Below are positions 12,776 to 19,887 of a stretch of 19,887 nucleotides of DNA, piece by piece. This stretch comes from CAZGUH01 sp964529005 (GTDB lineage: Bacteria > Actinomycetota > Acidimicrobiia > Acidimicrobiales > Ilumatobacteraceae). The first letter of the stretch is position 1, and every line of letters starts with the position of its first letter. Both the position numbers and the translations under genes were made by a program. The stretch is from NCBI GenBank assembly GCA_964529005.1, contig CAZGUH010000062.1:1-19887 (forward strand). The letters are read 5' to 3'. The notes beneath the pieces are model-generated. The model saw only the letters and a program-made list of their open reading frames with translations, had not been told where the DNA came from and did not search any database.

Positions 12776-13153
12776 GTGGACCTTTCGACAGGCGTGCGCG
12801 GTGAGGCTCGGCTGGTCGTCGGCGAGGCCGACACCGCCGCAGCCCTCGGCAGCGGCTCGGTCGAGGTGCTCGGCACACCGCGCGTGATCGCGCTGTGCGA
12901 GCAGGCGGCGGTCAACGCCCTCGGCAGCCGCATCGACAACGGCAAGACCACCGTCGGCATGCGCGTCCAGGTCGACCACGTCCAGCCGACCGCGATCGGC
13001 GTGGAGGTCGTCGCGGAGGCGATGCTGGAGAAGGTCGAAGGCCGGCGGTTGACCTTCACGGTCTCCGCGTCCGATCCCCGCGGGCTGGTCGCCTGCGGGA
13101 AGGTGACGCGGGTGCTGGTCGACGTCGAGCAGTTCCTCCAGAAATCTCGCTGA
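12776..13153 (+). CDS. FlK-type hotdog acyl-CoA thioesterase
   Basis: A 125-residue single hotdog domain resembling the family of fluoroacetyl-CoA thioesterase FlK. Three residues match the FlK catalytic triad in identity and spacing: T34, E42 (8 apart) and H68 (26 apart), corresponding to Thr42, Glu50 and His76. The surrounding sequence fits too (VLGTPRVIALCEQAA, TTVGMRVQVDHVQPTAIG, EGRRLTFTVSASD). It should hydrolyse a small acyl-CoA in the cytosol; most relatives do not act on fluoroacetyl-CoA, so the real substrate is open. GTG 12776 is chosen because the domain starts there; the frame opens further upstream at ATG 12740 without matching sequence. It is divergent from tldD and lies about 100 nt before the VOC gene. 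Confidence 0.75.
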   Translation: MDLSTGVRGEARLVVGEADTAAALGSGSVEVLGTPRVIALCEQAAVNALGSRIDNGKTTVGMRVQVDHVQPTAIGVEVVAEAMLEKVEGRRLTFTVSASDPRGLVACGKVTRVLVDVEQFLQKSR

Positions 13154-13194
13154 GCGCCGCGCGCTCGTTCCTCACCCCCGCTGGTGGGAGCCTG

Positions 13195-13240
13195 TTGACA
13201 GATAGTTCGCGATCATGGAAACTGTTTTCGAATTGCGAAA
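13195..13240 (+). promoter_or_regulatory. Promoter/operator region of the VOC-ArsR-SRPBCC operon
   Basis: This is a markedly AT-richer patch. It has a perfect TTGACA (13195-13200) as candidate -35, although no good -10 stands 16-18 bases downstream, and an inverted repeat TTTCG-AATTG-CGAAA (13226-13240) just before the ribosome-binding site GGAG (13241-13244). The dyad is a plausible binding site for the ArsR-type protein encoded in the operon. The rest of the 96-nt gap after the thioesterase gene shows nothing clear. Confidence 0.4.
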
Positions 13241-13249
13241 GGAGTTGCC

Positions 13250-13717
13250 ATGATCACCGAGCCGGTGTTCGTCGCCGCCGTCTTCTACCGCGATCCCCGC
13301 GCCGCTCTCACGTGGTTGGAGAACGCCTTCGGCTTCGAGACGACGATGGCGATCGAGGGTCCCGACGGCGACCCCACGATGAGCCACTACGAGATGGCGA
13401 TGGGCGGCCGCGGCCGGATCATGGTGGGCGGAGAATGGGCGCCGTGGGCCAAGAGCCCCGCCTCGATCGGCGCGGCGAATACCCAGAACCTGCACGTCGA
13501 GCTGACGGAGGGCATCGACGAGCACTGCGCACGGGCCCGGGCGGCGGGCGCCGAAATCGAGATGGAGCCCGAAGACCAGTTCTACGGCGACCACGTCTAC
13601 CGCGCCGTCGATCTGGAGGGCCACCGGTGGACCTTCGCGCAGCACGTGCGCGACGTCTCCCGCGCCGAGGCCGAACAGGCCATCGGCGTGAAGATCGAGG
13701 CCACGAACTGGGCATGA
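13250..13717 (+). CDS. VOC-superfamily (glyoxalase/PhnB-like) protein
   Basis: A 155-residue protein with the paired beta-alpha-beta-beta-beta pattern of the vicinal oxygen chelate superfamily. It starts VFVAAVFYRDPRAALTWLENAFGFETTM, continues to HYEMAMGGRGRIMVGGE, and has a second module from NLHVELTEGIDEHCARARAAGAEIEMEPEDQFYGDHVYRAVDLEGHRWTFAQHV. The closing D-x-E-G-H-R-W motif is typical of PhnB-like members, which include dioxygenases, resistance proteins and many of unknown substrate. ATG 13250 has a good Shine-Dalgarno (AAAGGAG). It is the first gene of a three-gene run with an ArsR regulator ten bases downstream and an SRPBCC protein. The substrate is unknown. Confidence 0.85.
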   Translation: MITEPVFVAAVFYRDPRAALTWLENAFGFETTMAIEGPDGDPTMSHYEMAMGGRGRIMVGGEWAPWAKSPASIGAANTQNLHVELTEGIDEHCARARAAGAEIEMEPEDQFYGDHVYRAVDLEGHRWTFAQHVRDVSRAEAEQAIGVKIEATNWA

Positions 13718-13727
13718 CGGCGCGCAG

Positions 13728-14069
13728 ATGACGACGTCGGCCGCGCCGGCAACGCTCGATCGCACGCTCGCTGCGCTCGCCGATCCGCAGCGCCGGCGCG
13801 TCATCGACCTGCTCTGCCGCCGACCGCATCGGGCCGGCGAACTGGCGGCCGAGCTCGGCGTGACGCCGTCGGTCATGAGCCGGCACCTGCGCGTCCTGCG
13901 CGAGAGCCACCTCGTCGACGAGACCCATCCACCGAGCGACGCCCGGGTCCGCATCTACACGCTCCAGCCCGCCCCGATCACCGAGCTCCACCAGTGGCTC
14001 CAGGCCATCGACGCCGCCTGGCACGACGAGCTGCGGGCATTCAAGCGTCACGTCGAGTCCCAGCCGTGA
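13728..14069 (+). CDS. ArsR-family winged-helix transcriptional regulator
   Basis: A 113-residue protein with the ArsR/SmtB fold. It has ALADPQRRRVIDLLCRRPHRAGELAAELGVTPSVMSRHLRVLRESHLVDETHPPSDARVRIYTLQ, with the recognition helix at TPSVMSRHLRVLRE and the wing around DARVRIYTL. The metal-binding ELCVCDL motif of metal-sensing members is absent, so it is unlikely to sense arsenic or zinc. Regulators of this type are often encoded beside SRPBCC (AHSA1) proteins, as here. It lies ten bases after the VOC gene, and its stop overlaps the start of the SRPBCC gene (GTGA). It probably represses its own operon through the dyad upstream of the VOC gene. Confidence 0.88.
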   Translation: MTTSAAPATLDRTLAALADPQRRRVIDLLCRRPHRAGELAAELGVTPSVMSRHLRVLRESHLVDETHPPSDARVRIYTLQPAPITELHQWLQAIDAAWHDELRAFKRHVESQP

Positions 14070-14572
14070 GCGCGCGAGTCGTCGTCGCGATCCGCGTCGA
14101 CGCGACCCTGGAGCGCACGTTCGACGCGTTCGTCGGCGAGATCGGGGCCTGGTGGCAGCCACATCCCTTGTTCCTGTTCGACCACCGGCGGCAGGGGACG
14201 CTGGCGTTCGAACCGGGCCCGGACGGCAGCTTCGCCGGCGGTCGCCTCGTCGAGCGCTATGGCGACGGCGAGGCGCTGATCATCGGGGAGATCCACGCCT
14301 GGGAGCCGCCTCGGCGGCTGGCGTTCAGCTGGCGGCACGCCTCGTTCGGCCCGGACCAGTCGACCGACGTCGACGTCCGCTTCCAATCGGTCTCCGGGCA
14401 GACCCGCGTCACCGTCGAGCACGCCGGATGGGACACGATCCCGCTGCGCCATGCCGCCCGCCACGGCATCGAGCTGATGGTGTTCCAACGCCGCCTCGGC
14501 GATTGGTGGCGCGCCCTGCTCGGCAGCCTGGCAGCGACTGCCCGGCCGGGCGAGCCGGACCCTCGGGCCTGA
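14066..14572 (+). CDS. SRPBCC-family (AHSA1/activator of Hsp90 ATPase-like) protein
   Basis: A 168-residue protein with the START/Bet v 1-like pattern: an N-terminal VVVAIRVDATLERTFDAFVGEIGAWW, then PDGSFAGGRLVERYGDGEALIIGEIHAWEPPRRLAFSWRHA, a TRVTVEHAGWD strand, and a long C-terminal amphipathic helix around ELMVFQRRLGDWWRALL. These proteins bind hydrophobic ligands in a deep cavity; the ligand cannot be predicted. The GTG start overlaps the ArsR stop (GTGA), implying translational coupling. The set of VOC, ArsR and SRPBCC looks like a small ligand-responsive or detoxification cassette. Confidence 0.85.
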   Translation: MSARVVVAIRVDATLERTFDAFVGEIGAWWQPHPLFLFDHRRQGTLAFEPGPDGSFAGGRLVERYGDGEALIIGEIHAWEPPRRLAFSWRHASFGPDQSTDVDVRFQSVSGQTRVTVEHAGWDTIPLRHAARHGIELMVFQRRLGDWWRALLGSLAATARPGEPDPRA

Positions 14573-14590
14573 CCGAACGCGGCGTGGCGT

Positions 14591-14611
14591 CGCGCCCGCC
14601 AGGGCGGCGCG
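14591..14611 (+). terminator. GC hairpin after the SRPBCC gene
   Basis: CGCGCC (14591-14596) pairs with GGCGCG (14606-14611), extended inward by GC pairs with one bulged C. It starts 18 bases after the SRPBCC stop and precedes the PAP2 promoter candidate. There is no U-tract. Confidence 0.4.
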
Positions 14612-14627
14612 GCAAGGGAGCCGCTCC

Positions 14628-14633
14628 TACACT
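14628..14633 (+). promoter_or_regulatory. Candidate leaderless -10 of the PAP2 gene
   Basis: TACACT ends seven bases before ATG 14641, which places the expected transcription start at the start codon. No Shine-Dalgarno is present. Confidence 0.4.
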
Positions 14634-14640
14634 TCCCGGC

Positions 14641-15519
14641 ATGGCTGAGACGAGCGACGCGGCGGCGGGCCGCGCTGCCCCGGTGCGCTGGTACATGCGC
14701 CCGTGGGTGCGCGAGGCGCTGTTCGTCGTCGGCGTGTACGCCGTCTACACCTTCGTGCGCAACCAGTTCGGCTCGGGCTCGGGCGATCACGTCACCCGCA
14801 CGGCGTTCGACAACGCCGTGCACGTGCTGCGCATCGAGGACTGGCTGCACATCCTCAACGAGCCACAGCTCCAGGACGCCACGAACACCTTGCGGCTCCT
14901 ACCGTGGCTCGCCGCGTACTACAGCATCGCCCACTTCGTCGTCACCGCCGGGGTGGCGGTGTGGCTCTACCACAGGCGCCCCCATCACTACCGACGCCTG
15001 CGCCTCGCGGTCGCGATCTCGACCGCGTGCGCCGCCGTCACATTCGCGCTGTTCCCGCTGATGCCGCCACGGCTGATCAACCACGACGGCCCGTACGGCG
15101 GCGCGAAGATGGCCGCCGAGGAGGGGTTGCCGGACTACGGGTTCGACGACTCGCTCGAGACGCACAAGGGTCCGTGGAACTACGAGGCCGGACCGGTGGC
15201 CGACGTGTCGAACCAGTTCGCGGCGATGCCGAGCCTCCACGCCGGTTGGGCGTTCAGCTGCGCGTTCGCGCTCAGCGCGACACGGCGCCGGTGGCTCGGG
15301 GTGCTCGGGTTCACCCACGCGCTGCTCACCACGTGGGCGGTCGTCGCCACCGCCAACCACTACTGGCTCGACGTCGTGGGCGGCGCCGCGCTCGCCGTCG
15401 TGGGCGCCCTCGTCGCGTGGCTGCTGTACGGCCCCGAACCACGAGCTCCGGCTGACGAGCCCGACCCGACAACGGCGTTCGACGACTCGGTCGTCGACAC
15501 TCCCGAGGCGGTCGGCTGA
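14641..15519 (+). CDS. PAP2-superfamily integral membrane protein (AUR1-like)
   Basis: A 292-residue membrane protein with about six helices. Helices begin near residues 22 (ALFVVGVYAVYTFV), 90 (AAYYSIAHFVVTAGVAVWLYH) and 120 (AVAISTACAAVTFALFPLMPP). PAP2 motifs are MPSLHAGWAFSCAFAL, with its SxxH core (C2), and ANHYWLDVVGGAAL, with H and D (C3). The arrangement, with LFPLMPPRL before the active site, resembles the PAP2_3 branch that includes inositolphosphotransferases, so it may dephosphorylate or transfer a phospho-head group at the outer membrane face. The substrate is uncertain: phosphatidic acid, lipid-linked phosphates and inositol lipids are all possible. The C-terminal tail is acidic. 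It lies 59 nt before dxs. Confidence 0.85.
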   Translation: MAETSDAAAGRAAPVRWYMRPWVREALFVVGVYAVYTFVRNQFGSGSGDHVTRTAFDNAVHVLRIEDWLHILNEPQLQDATNTLRLLPWLAAYYSIAHFVVTAGVAVWLYHRRPHHYRRLRLAVAISTACAAVTFALFPLMPPRLINHDGPYGGAKMAAEEGLPDYGFDDSLETHKGPWNYEAGPVADVSNQFAAMPSLHAGWAFSCAFALSATRRRWLGVLGFTHALLTTWAVVATANHYWLDVVGGAALAVVGALVAWLLYGPEPRAPADEPDPTTAFDDSVVDTPEAVG

Positions 15520-15562
15520 CGCGCCGCGCGCGCCGTGCATGGTTCACAGGTGAGCGCCCGGG

Positions 15563-15568
15563 TAGCGT
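15563..15568 (+). promoter_or_regulatory. Candidate -10 of dxs
   Basis: TAGCGT ends ten bases before ATG 15579. The same hexamer precedes the thioesterase gene. A transcript from here would have a leader of only a few bases. Confidence 0.35.
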
Positions 15569-15578
15569 CGCGTCCGAC

Positions 15579-17522
15579 ATGCAGCTCGACGACCTCCGCC
15601 AGCCCAGCGACCTGCGTGCGCTGTCGTATCCGGAACTCGACGCACTGGCCGGCGAGATCCGCGACTTCGTCGTCCAAGCGGTGGCCGAGACCGGCGGGCA
15701 CCTCGGCTCCAACCTCGGCGCCGTCGAGTTGACGCTCGCCCTGCACCGGGTGTTCGACTCGCCCCAGGACGCGCTGCTGTGGGACACCGGTCATCAGGCC
15801 TACGTCCACAAGATCGTCACCGGCCGGCGGGAAGGTTTCGCCAGCCTGCGTCAGGCCGGCGGGTTGAGCGGCTACCCGAACCGCGGCGAGAGCGAACACG
15901 ACTTCGTCGAGAACAGCCACGCGTCGACGATCCTCTCCTACGCCTACGGCATGGCGGTCGCCCGCGACGCGGGCGTCGACGACCACCGTCACATCGTCGC
16001 CGTGCTCGGCGACGGCAGCATGACCGGCGGCATGGCCTACGAGGCGCTCAACAACCTGGGCCACAGCAAGCGCCGCGTCATCATCGTCCTCAACGACAAC
16101 GGGCGCAGCTACGCGCCCACCGTCTCGAACCTCGCCGCGGCGCCCCTGCCAGAGCCGCCGGATGGCTCGAACCTGCCCGGTCGGATCACCGAGAAGCTCG
16201 CCCACGGGTTCGCCAACATCCGCCTCAACCCGGTGTATGTGCGCCGCCAGCGGCGCATCGAACGCTTCCTGCGCGAGCTCCCGCTCGTCGGCGAGCAAGC
16301 CGAGAAGGGCATGGAGGCCTTCAAGGCCGCGGTCCGTGAGTTCCTCCAGTCGACGTCGTTCTTCGAGTCGCTCGGAGTGCGCTACGTCGGGCCGGTCGAC
16401 GGCCATCACATCGAGTCGCTCGAGCACGCGCTGCGGAACGCGATCGCGCTGTCGGCCGAGGGTCCGATCGTCGTCCACGTGCTGACGCAGAAGGGCCGCG
16501 GCTACCCGCCCGCCGAGGACGACGACGAGAAGCACCTCCACGACGCGCCGGTGTTCGACCCGGCGACGGGCCCGCCCAAGGCCGTCCCCACGGGGTACAC
16601 CCAAGCGTTCGCGGAAGCGATGGTGAAGGAGGCCGAGGCCGACCCGCGCGTGGTGGCGATCACCGCCGCGATGCCGGGCCCCACCGGCCTGCTGCCGTTC
16701 GGCGCCCGCTTCCCCGACCGCTTCTTCGACGTCGGCATCGCCGAGCAGCACGCCGTCACGGGCGCCGCCGGGATGGCGATGGGCGGCCTGCGGCCGGTGG
16801 TCGCGCTGTATTCGACGTTCCTCAACCGGGCATGGGACCAGATCGTCTACGACGTCGCCCTGCACCGGCTCCCGGTCGTGTTCTGCCTCGATCGCGCCGG
16901 CATCACCGGCGACGACGGGCCGAGCCACCACGGCGTGTACGACATGGCGATGCTCTCCAAGGTGCCGGGCATGCGGCTGCTCGCCCCGTCGAGCGCGCAG
17001 GAGCTGCACGTCATGCTCCACGACGCGCTCCAGATGGCCGACGACGGGCCGGTGGCGATCCGCTATCCGAAAGGCGCCGCCCGGCAGGTGCCCGAGCACG
17101 AGGTGGGGGTCGGCCAGCGAGCGCGCCGTGCCCGCCCCGGCGACGGCAGGGTCTGCGTGCTGGCCGTCGGCAAGATGGTCGGCGTCGCGCTGCGCGCCGC
17201 GGACATCCTCGCTCAGGACGGCGTGTTCATCACCGTGTGGGACGTGCGCAGCTGCGTGCCGCTCGACCCCTCGATGCTCGAGGACGCGGCGCAGCACGGC
17301 GTCGTGTTCACGGCGGAGGACGGCATCCGTGACGGCGGCGTCGGCGCGTCGATCCTCGAGCGGCTGCATCCGCTGGCGCCCGCGGCGCCGGTGCACGTGC
17401 TGGGCCTCCCGACGTCGTTCATCCCCCACGGCAAGGCCGACGCGCTGCTCGCCCGCTACGGGCTCGACGCCGCCGGCATGGTGAGCGCCATCCGTGGCTC
17501 GTTGGGCAGCCCCGCGAGCTGA
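15579..17522 (+). CDS. dxs: 1-deoxy-D-xylulose-5-phosphate synthase
   Basis: A 647-residue protein of normal Dxs length. It condenses pyruvate and glyceraldehyde-3-phosphate with thiamine diphosphate, the entry step of the MEP isoprenoid pathway in the cytosol. Features: TGGHLGSNLGAVELTLALH (substrate histidine, about residue 41), WDTGHQAYVHKI, the thiamine-diphosphate/Mg site GDGSMTGGMAYEALNN (about 145-160), RYVGPVDGHH, the linker GRGYPPAEDDDEKHLH, DVGIAEQHAVTGAAGMA, and DRAGITGDDGPSHHGVYD. A C-terminal transketolase-like domain includes TAEDGIRDGGVGA. Nothing essential is missing. ATG 15579 is the likely start; there is no Shine-Dalgarno. hisN follows after 22 nt and is probably co-transcribed. 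Confidence 0.97.
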   Translation: MQLDDLRQPSDLRALSYPELDALAGEIRDFVVQAVAETGGHLGSNLGAVELTLALHRVFDSPQDALLWDTGHQAYVHKIVTGRREGFASLRQAGGLSGYPNRGESEHDFVENSHASTILSYAYGMAVARDAGVDDHRHIVAVLGDGSMTGGMAYEALNNLGHSKRRVIIVLNDNGRSYAPTVSNLAAAPLPEPPDGSNLPGRITEKLAHGFANIRLNPVYVRRQRRIERFLRELPLVGEQAEKGMEAFKAAVREFLQSTSFFESLGVRYVGPVDGHHIESLEHALRNAIALSAEGPIVVHVLTQKGRGYPPAEDDDEKHLHDAPVFDPATGPPKAVPTGYTQAFAEAMVKEAEADPRVVAITAAMPGPTGLLPFGARFPDRFFDVGIAEQHAVTGAAGMAMGGLRPVVALYSTFLNRAWDQIVYDVALHRLPVVFCLDRAGITGDDGPSHHGVYDMAMLSKVPGMRLLAPSSAQELHVMLHDALQMADDGPVAIRYPKGAARQVPEHEVGVGQRARRARPGDGRVCVLAVGKMVGVALRAADILAQDGVFITVWDVRSCVPLDPSMLEDAAQHGVVFTAEDGIRDGGVGASILERLHPLAPAAPVHVLGLPTSFIPHGKADALLARYGLDAAGMVSAIRGSLGSPAS

Positions 17523-17544
17523 TCGACGGCGCCCGCGACCACCG

Positions 17545-18333
17545 ATGACGGGCGAACGCGACCTCGCCGACGACCTCGAGCTCGCGCTCGACCTGGCAGG
17601 GCGCGCCGACGTGATCACCCGGCCGGCCTACGACGACCAGCGCTTCACGCTGGACTGGAAGGCCAACCGCACCGAGGTGACCGAGATCGATCGTGGCGTG
17701 GAGGCGATGGTCGCCGAGGCGCTGGCCGCGGCTCGGCCGGGCGACGGCGTCTTCGGCGAGGAGCACGGCCTGACCGGCGCGGCGTCGTCGCCGTGGCGCT
17801 GGATCGTCGACCCGATCGACGGCACGAGCAACTACGTGCGCAGCATCCCGGTGTGGGCAACGCTGATCGCGCTCACGCACGGCGATCTCGGCCCCGTGGT
17901 GGGCGTCGTGTCGGCGCCGGCGCTGCACGCGCGCTGGAGCGCGGTGCTGGGCGGCGGCGCGACGGCGAACGGTCGGCCGTGCCGCGTCTCGCAGGTGGGT
18001 CGGCTGGAGGAGGCGCAGGTCTCGGTCACGTTCAACAAGGGGTGGGACGACCTCGGGCTCACCCCGCGCCTGGTCGAGATCCAGCAGGCGGCGTACCGGG
18101 CGCGCGGCTTCGGTGACTTCTGGCAGCACATGCTGGTCGCCGAGGGCGCGGTCGACCTCGCCGTCGACGCGGTCGGGGTCGCGCCCTACGACCTGGCCGC
18201 GGTGCAGGTGATCGTCGAGGAGGCGGGCGGATCGTTCACCGACCGCTTCGGGCGCCGGGGCTCCACCTCCGACACGGCGATCAGCTCCAACGGCCTGCTG
18301 CACGACGCCGCGATCTCACGCCTCAACGGCTGA
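17545..18333 (+). CDS. hisN: Inositol-monophosphatase-family phosphatase, probably histidinol-phosphatase
   Basis: A 262-residue protein of the IMPase superfamily. Metal-binding motifs are FGEEHG (E72/E73), WIVDPIDGTSNY (D89, D92), and the C-terminal APYDLAAVQVIVEEAGG with its aspartate. Length and the sequence around SIPVWATLIALTHGDLGPVVGVVSAPALHARW resemble actinobacterial HisN, which dephosphorylates histidinol phosphate in histidine synthesis. Related inositol-1-phosphatases share the core, so the substrate is less certain than the family. No other his gene is in the window. The start ATG 17545 lies 22 nt after dxs without a visible ribosome-binding site. It converges on the MFS gene. Confidence 0.8.
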   Translation: MTGERDLADDLELALDLAGRADVITRPAYDDQRFTLDWKANRTEVTEIDRGVEAMVAEALAAARPGDGVFGEEHGLTGAASSPWRWIVDPIDGTSNYVRSIPVWATLIALTHGDLGPVVGVVSAPALHARWSAVLGGGATANGRPCRVSQVGRLEEAQVSVTFNKGWDDLGLTPRLVEIQQAAYRARGFGDFWQHMLVAEGAVDLAVDAVGVAPYDLAAVQVIVEEAGGSFTDRFGRRGSTSDTAISSNGLLHDAAISRLNG

Positions 18334-18360
18334 GCGCACCGCGGCCGATGCCGCGGCTCA
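18331..18360. terminator. Bidirectional hairpin holding both stop codons (hisN / MFS)
   Basis: CCGCGGC (18339-18345) pairs with GCCGCGG (18350-18356) over a CGAT loop. The outer TGAG (18331-18334) and CTCA (18357-18360) can also pair around a four-base bulge, and these contain the two stop codons of the convergent genes. Confidence 0.6.
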
Positions 18361-19710
18361 GGCCGCGGCGAGCCGCCGGTACGAGCGGGAGGCCCGCGCC
18401 ACTGCGGTGACCACGACGCCGAACAGCCCGGCGAGGGTGAACATGATCGCCAGGCCGCGATCGGGCCCGGTGCCGAACCAGCCGCCGATCCAGTCGGCCC
18501 CGCGTCCGTCGGACATCGTGGGCATGAACACGTTCTCCGCGAGCGGACCCATGCAGATCGCAGTGATCGGCGCGGCGGCGTTCTCGATCATCTGTGCGAA
18601 CCCGAAGACCCGTCCCTGACGGTCGAACGGGATCGCTTGCTGCAAGACGGTCTGCTCGGCGGCCTCGATCACGGGCATCAGCGCCAACCACACACACATG
18701 CCGATCGTCAGCAGCACGATCGACGACCGCAGCGGGAACAGCGCGCAGATCACCCAGTTGACGAGGTTGCCCAGAAGCACCACCTTGACCGGGGTCGGCC
18801 CGAGGCCGGTGCGGGCGACCACCAGGCCGCCTGCGATCAGCGCCAAGCTGATGAACCCCCACAGCAGGCCCCACGTCTCGACGGAGACGAGCGAGAGCCC
18901 GTAGGCGTCCATCAACGCCATGAACACGCCGGCGAGCAGGTTGTTGAACGCGGCGAGCAGGATGAGCATGAACAGCCCCGGCACTGCGCGGATCGCCTCC
19001 ACGGCGACGCGCACCTCGATGCGCGACCGCGAGCCGTCGTGCATCTCCGGGGCCGCTTCCTCGATGCGCACCGTCGACAGGTGGACGAGCGCGCCGACGG
19101 TGAGCGCCAACGCGATGAGGAACGCCGATCCCATGCCGAATCGCCCGATGACGATGCCGCTGAACACCGACGTGATCGCCATCGACAGGCCGGTCACCGT
19201 GCCCACCAGGCCGTTGGCACGGTCACGGCGACCTTCGGGGACGAGCAGTGTCACGCAGGTCGACAGCGCGATGCTGCGCACCATGCTGGCGACCGACCCG
19301 ACGAGCGTCAGCGCGACCAGCATCCAGAACAACGGGCTGCGGAGGCGCAGGAGATCGTGCGTGTCGGACGCGGCGTAGAGCAGAGTCGCCCCCGCGAAGC
19401 AGACCGTCGACGTCGACGTCGCCAGCATCATCGCCGCGTGCTTGCGGTGCCGATCGACGAACGAGCCGAACGCCGGCGCGATGAACGCCGAGGTGAGGCT
19501 GAACGTGGCGCCGACGACCGCGGTGGCGACGACCGAGCGCGTCTCGAGGTACACCCAGAACGTCAGCGCGAACCACAAGAACGTGCTCGTCACGCCGCTG
19601 ACCAGGGTGTTCACGAGAAGCCGCCGGAACGTGCGCTCGCCCCCATCGACCGCGCCGACGGCGTCGGTGTGCGCCTCGGCGCCCGAGTCCGTCAGCTCGC
19701 TTCTCGACAT
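18358..19710 (-). CDS. Major facilitator superfamily transporter
   Basis: A 450-residue protein with about twelve hydrophobic segments in two halves. The first half shows the MFS loop motif after helix 2 as FGSFVDRHRKHAAMM (GxxxDRxxRK-like) and the antiporter-like GLVGTVTGLSMAITSVFSGIVIGRFG. The middle loop (EEAAPEMHDGSRSRIEVRVAV) is cytosolic. The second half has EAAEQTVLQQAIPFDRQGRVFGFAQMIENAAAPITA. These features fit drug- or metabolite-efflux MFS members (MefA/EntS-like), but the substrate is unknown. The frame opens at ATG 19734, but I prefer ATG 19710 because GGAGG (19719-19723) lies eight bases before it. About 150 nt upstream to the window edge holds no recognisable gene; a weak TACGCT (19793-19798, minus) is the only promoter hint. 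Confidence 0.88.
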   Translation of the reverse strand: MSRSELTDSGAEAHTDAVGAVDGGERTFRRLLVNTLVSGVTSTFLWFALTFWVYLETRSVVATAVVGATFSLTSAFIAPAFGSFVDRHRKHAAMMLATSTSTVCFAGATLLYAASDTHDLLRLRSPLFWMLVALTLVGSVASMVRSIALSTCVTLLVPEGRRDRANGLVGTVTGLSMAITSVFSGIVIGRFGMGSAFLIALALTVGALVHLSTVRIEEAAPEMHDGSRSRIEVRVAVEAIRAVPGLFMLILLAAFNNLLAGVFMALMDAYGLSLVSVETWGLLWGFISLALIAGGLVVARTGLGPTPVKVVLLGNLVNWVICALFPLRSSIVLLTIGMCVWLALMPVIEAAEQTVLQQAIPFDRQGRVFGFAQMIENAAAPITAICMGPLAENVFMPTMSDGRGADWIGGWFGTGPDRGLAIMFTLAGLFGVVVTAVARASRSYRRLAAA

Positions 19711-19887
19711 TTCGTCGACCTCCGTGCATGCCATGACACTGCTGACGCTGCCGAGCGGGAGAAGTCATCGCGAGCCGCCGCGTGCTCGGCCCAGCGTAGA
19801 GACCCGCGGCGCGTGATCGCCATCGACTTTTCCGGCTCTCCTGCCCGATCCGTGGGTCGCATCTGACCGGGTGAAGTAGCGCACGCC

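Noticed and set aside
13195..13224. Complete sigma-70-type promoter for the VOC gene
   Set aside because: The TTGACA is perfect, but no acceptable -10 lies 16-18 bases downstream (GAAACT at best), so I report the region only as a promoter/operator candidate.
15360..17618. 752-codon open frame antisense to dxs
   Set aside because: It is Arg/His/Val-rich shadow sequence without any family motif, and dxs on the other strand is unmistakable along its whole length.
18637..19866. 409-codon plus-strand frame opposite the MFS gene
   Set aside because: It consists of Gln/His/Arg-rich shadow sequence; the MFS transporter on the minus strand is well supported.
1..19887. Mobile elements, CRISPR arrays, RiPP or defence systems
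   Set aside because: I found no transposase, integrase, terminal repeats, spaced repeats, toxin-antitoxin pair or defence-type domain; the window reads as core chromosome.

Overview
The window is about 20 kb of very GC-rich chromosomal DNA with strong G/C preference at third codon positions. Gene content and order point to an Actinomycetota chromosome, most likely a deep-branching class such as Acidimicrobiia. That placement is inferred from gene families and neighbourhoods, not from a marker-gene tree. It looks like a core-genome region. I see no insertion sequence, integrase, CRISPR array, prophage or rRNA operon.

Layout. Positions 1-526: the tail of a possible membrane protein, a small XRE-type regulator, and a possible small gene overlapping it on the opposite strand. 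526-2137: a Tat-exported peptidoglycan amidase whose reading frame runs without a stop into methionine sulfoxide reductase B, preceded by tRNA-Ala(CGC). 2200-7328: a scattered version of the actinobacterial galU-moeA-moaC-glpR(sepX) neighbourhood. It contains a SepX/GlpR-like divisome membrane protein, MoaC and MoeA (molybdenum cofactor), and GalU (UDP-glucose), interrupted by an unassigned secreted lipoprotein and a PF06475 glycolipid-binding-type gene. 7422-8508: a near-perfect CIRCE (HrcA) operator in front of an FmdB-family protein with a serine-rich tail, followed by a SAF-domain membrane protein. This is probably a heat-shock operon related to mycobacterial Rv0991c (Ruc)-Rv0990c. 8534-12689: UppP (undecaprenyl-diphosphate phosphatase), an Rv3369-type F420/flavin split-barrel protein, and an overlapping tldD-tldE protease pair. 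12776-15519: a FlK-type thioesterase, a VOC-ArsR-SRPBCC mini-operon, and a PAP2-family integral membrane phosphatase/transferase. 15579-18333: dxs (isoprenoid precursors) followed by an inositol-monophosphatase-family enzyme, probably HisN. 18358-19710: an MFS transporter converging on hisN.

Themes. Several genes serve the envelope: galU, uppP, dxs (which feeds undecaprenyl phosphate), the amidase, the SepX-like protein, PAP2 and the lipoprotein. Many genes have no Shine-Dalgarno sequence but carry a TAnnnT hexamer 6-10 nt before the start codon, which suggests leaderless transcripts. At several gene ends, mostly convergent junctions, a GC hairpin contains the stop codon(s).

The three points I would check first are the amidase-MsrB continuous frame with its internal ribosome-binding site, the CIRCE-controlled FmdB protein that has lost every zinc-ribbon cysteine, and the leaderless-promoter pattern. 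All calls come from reading the sequence; no database search was run.
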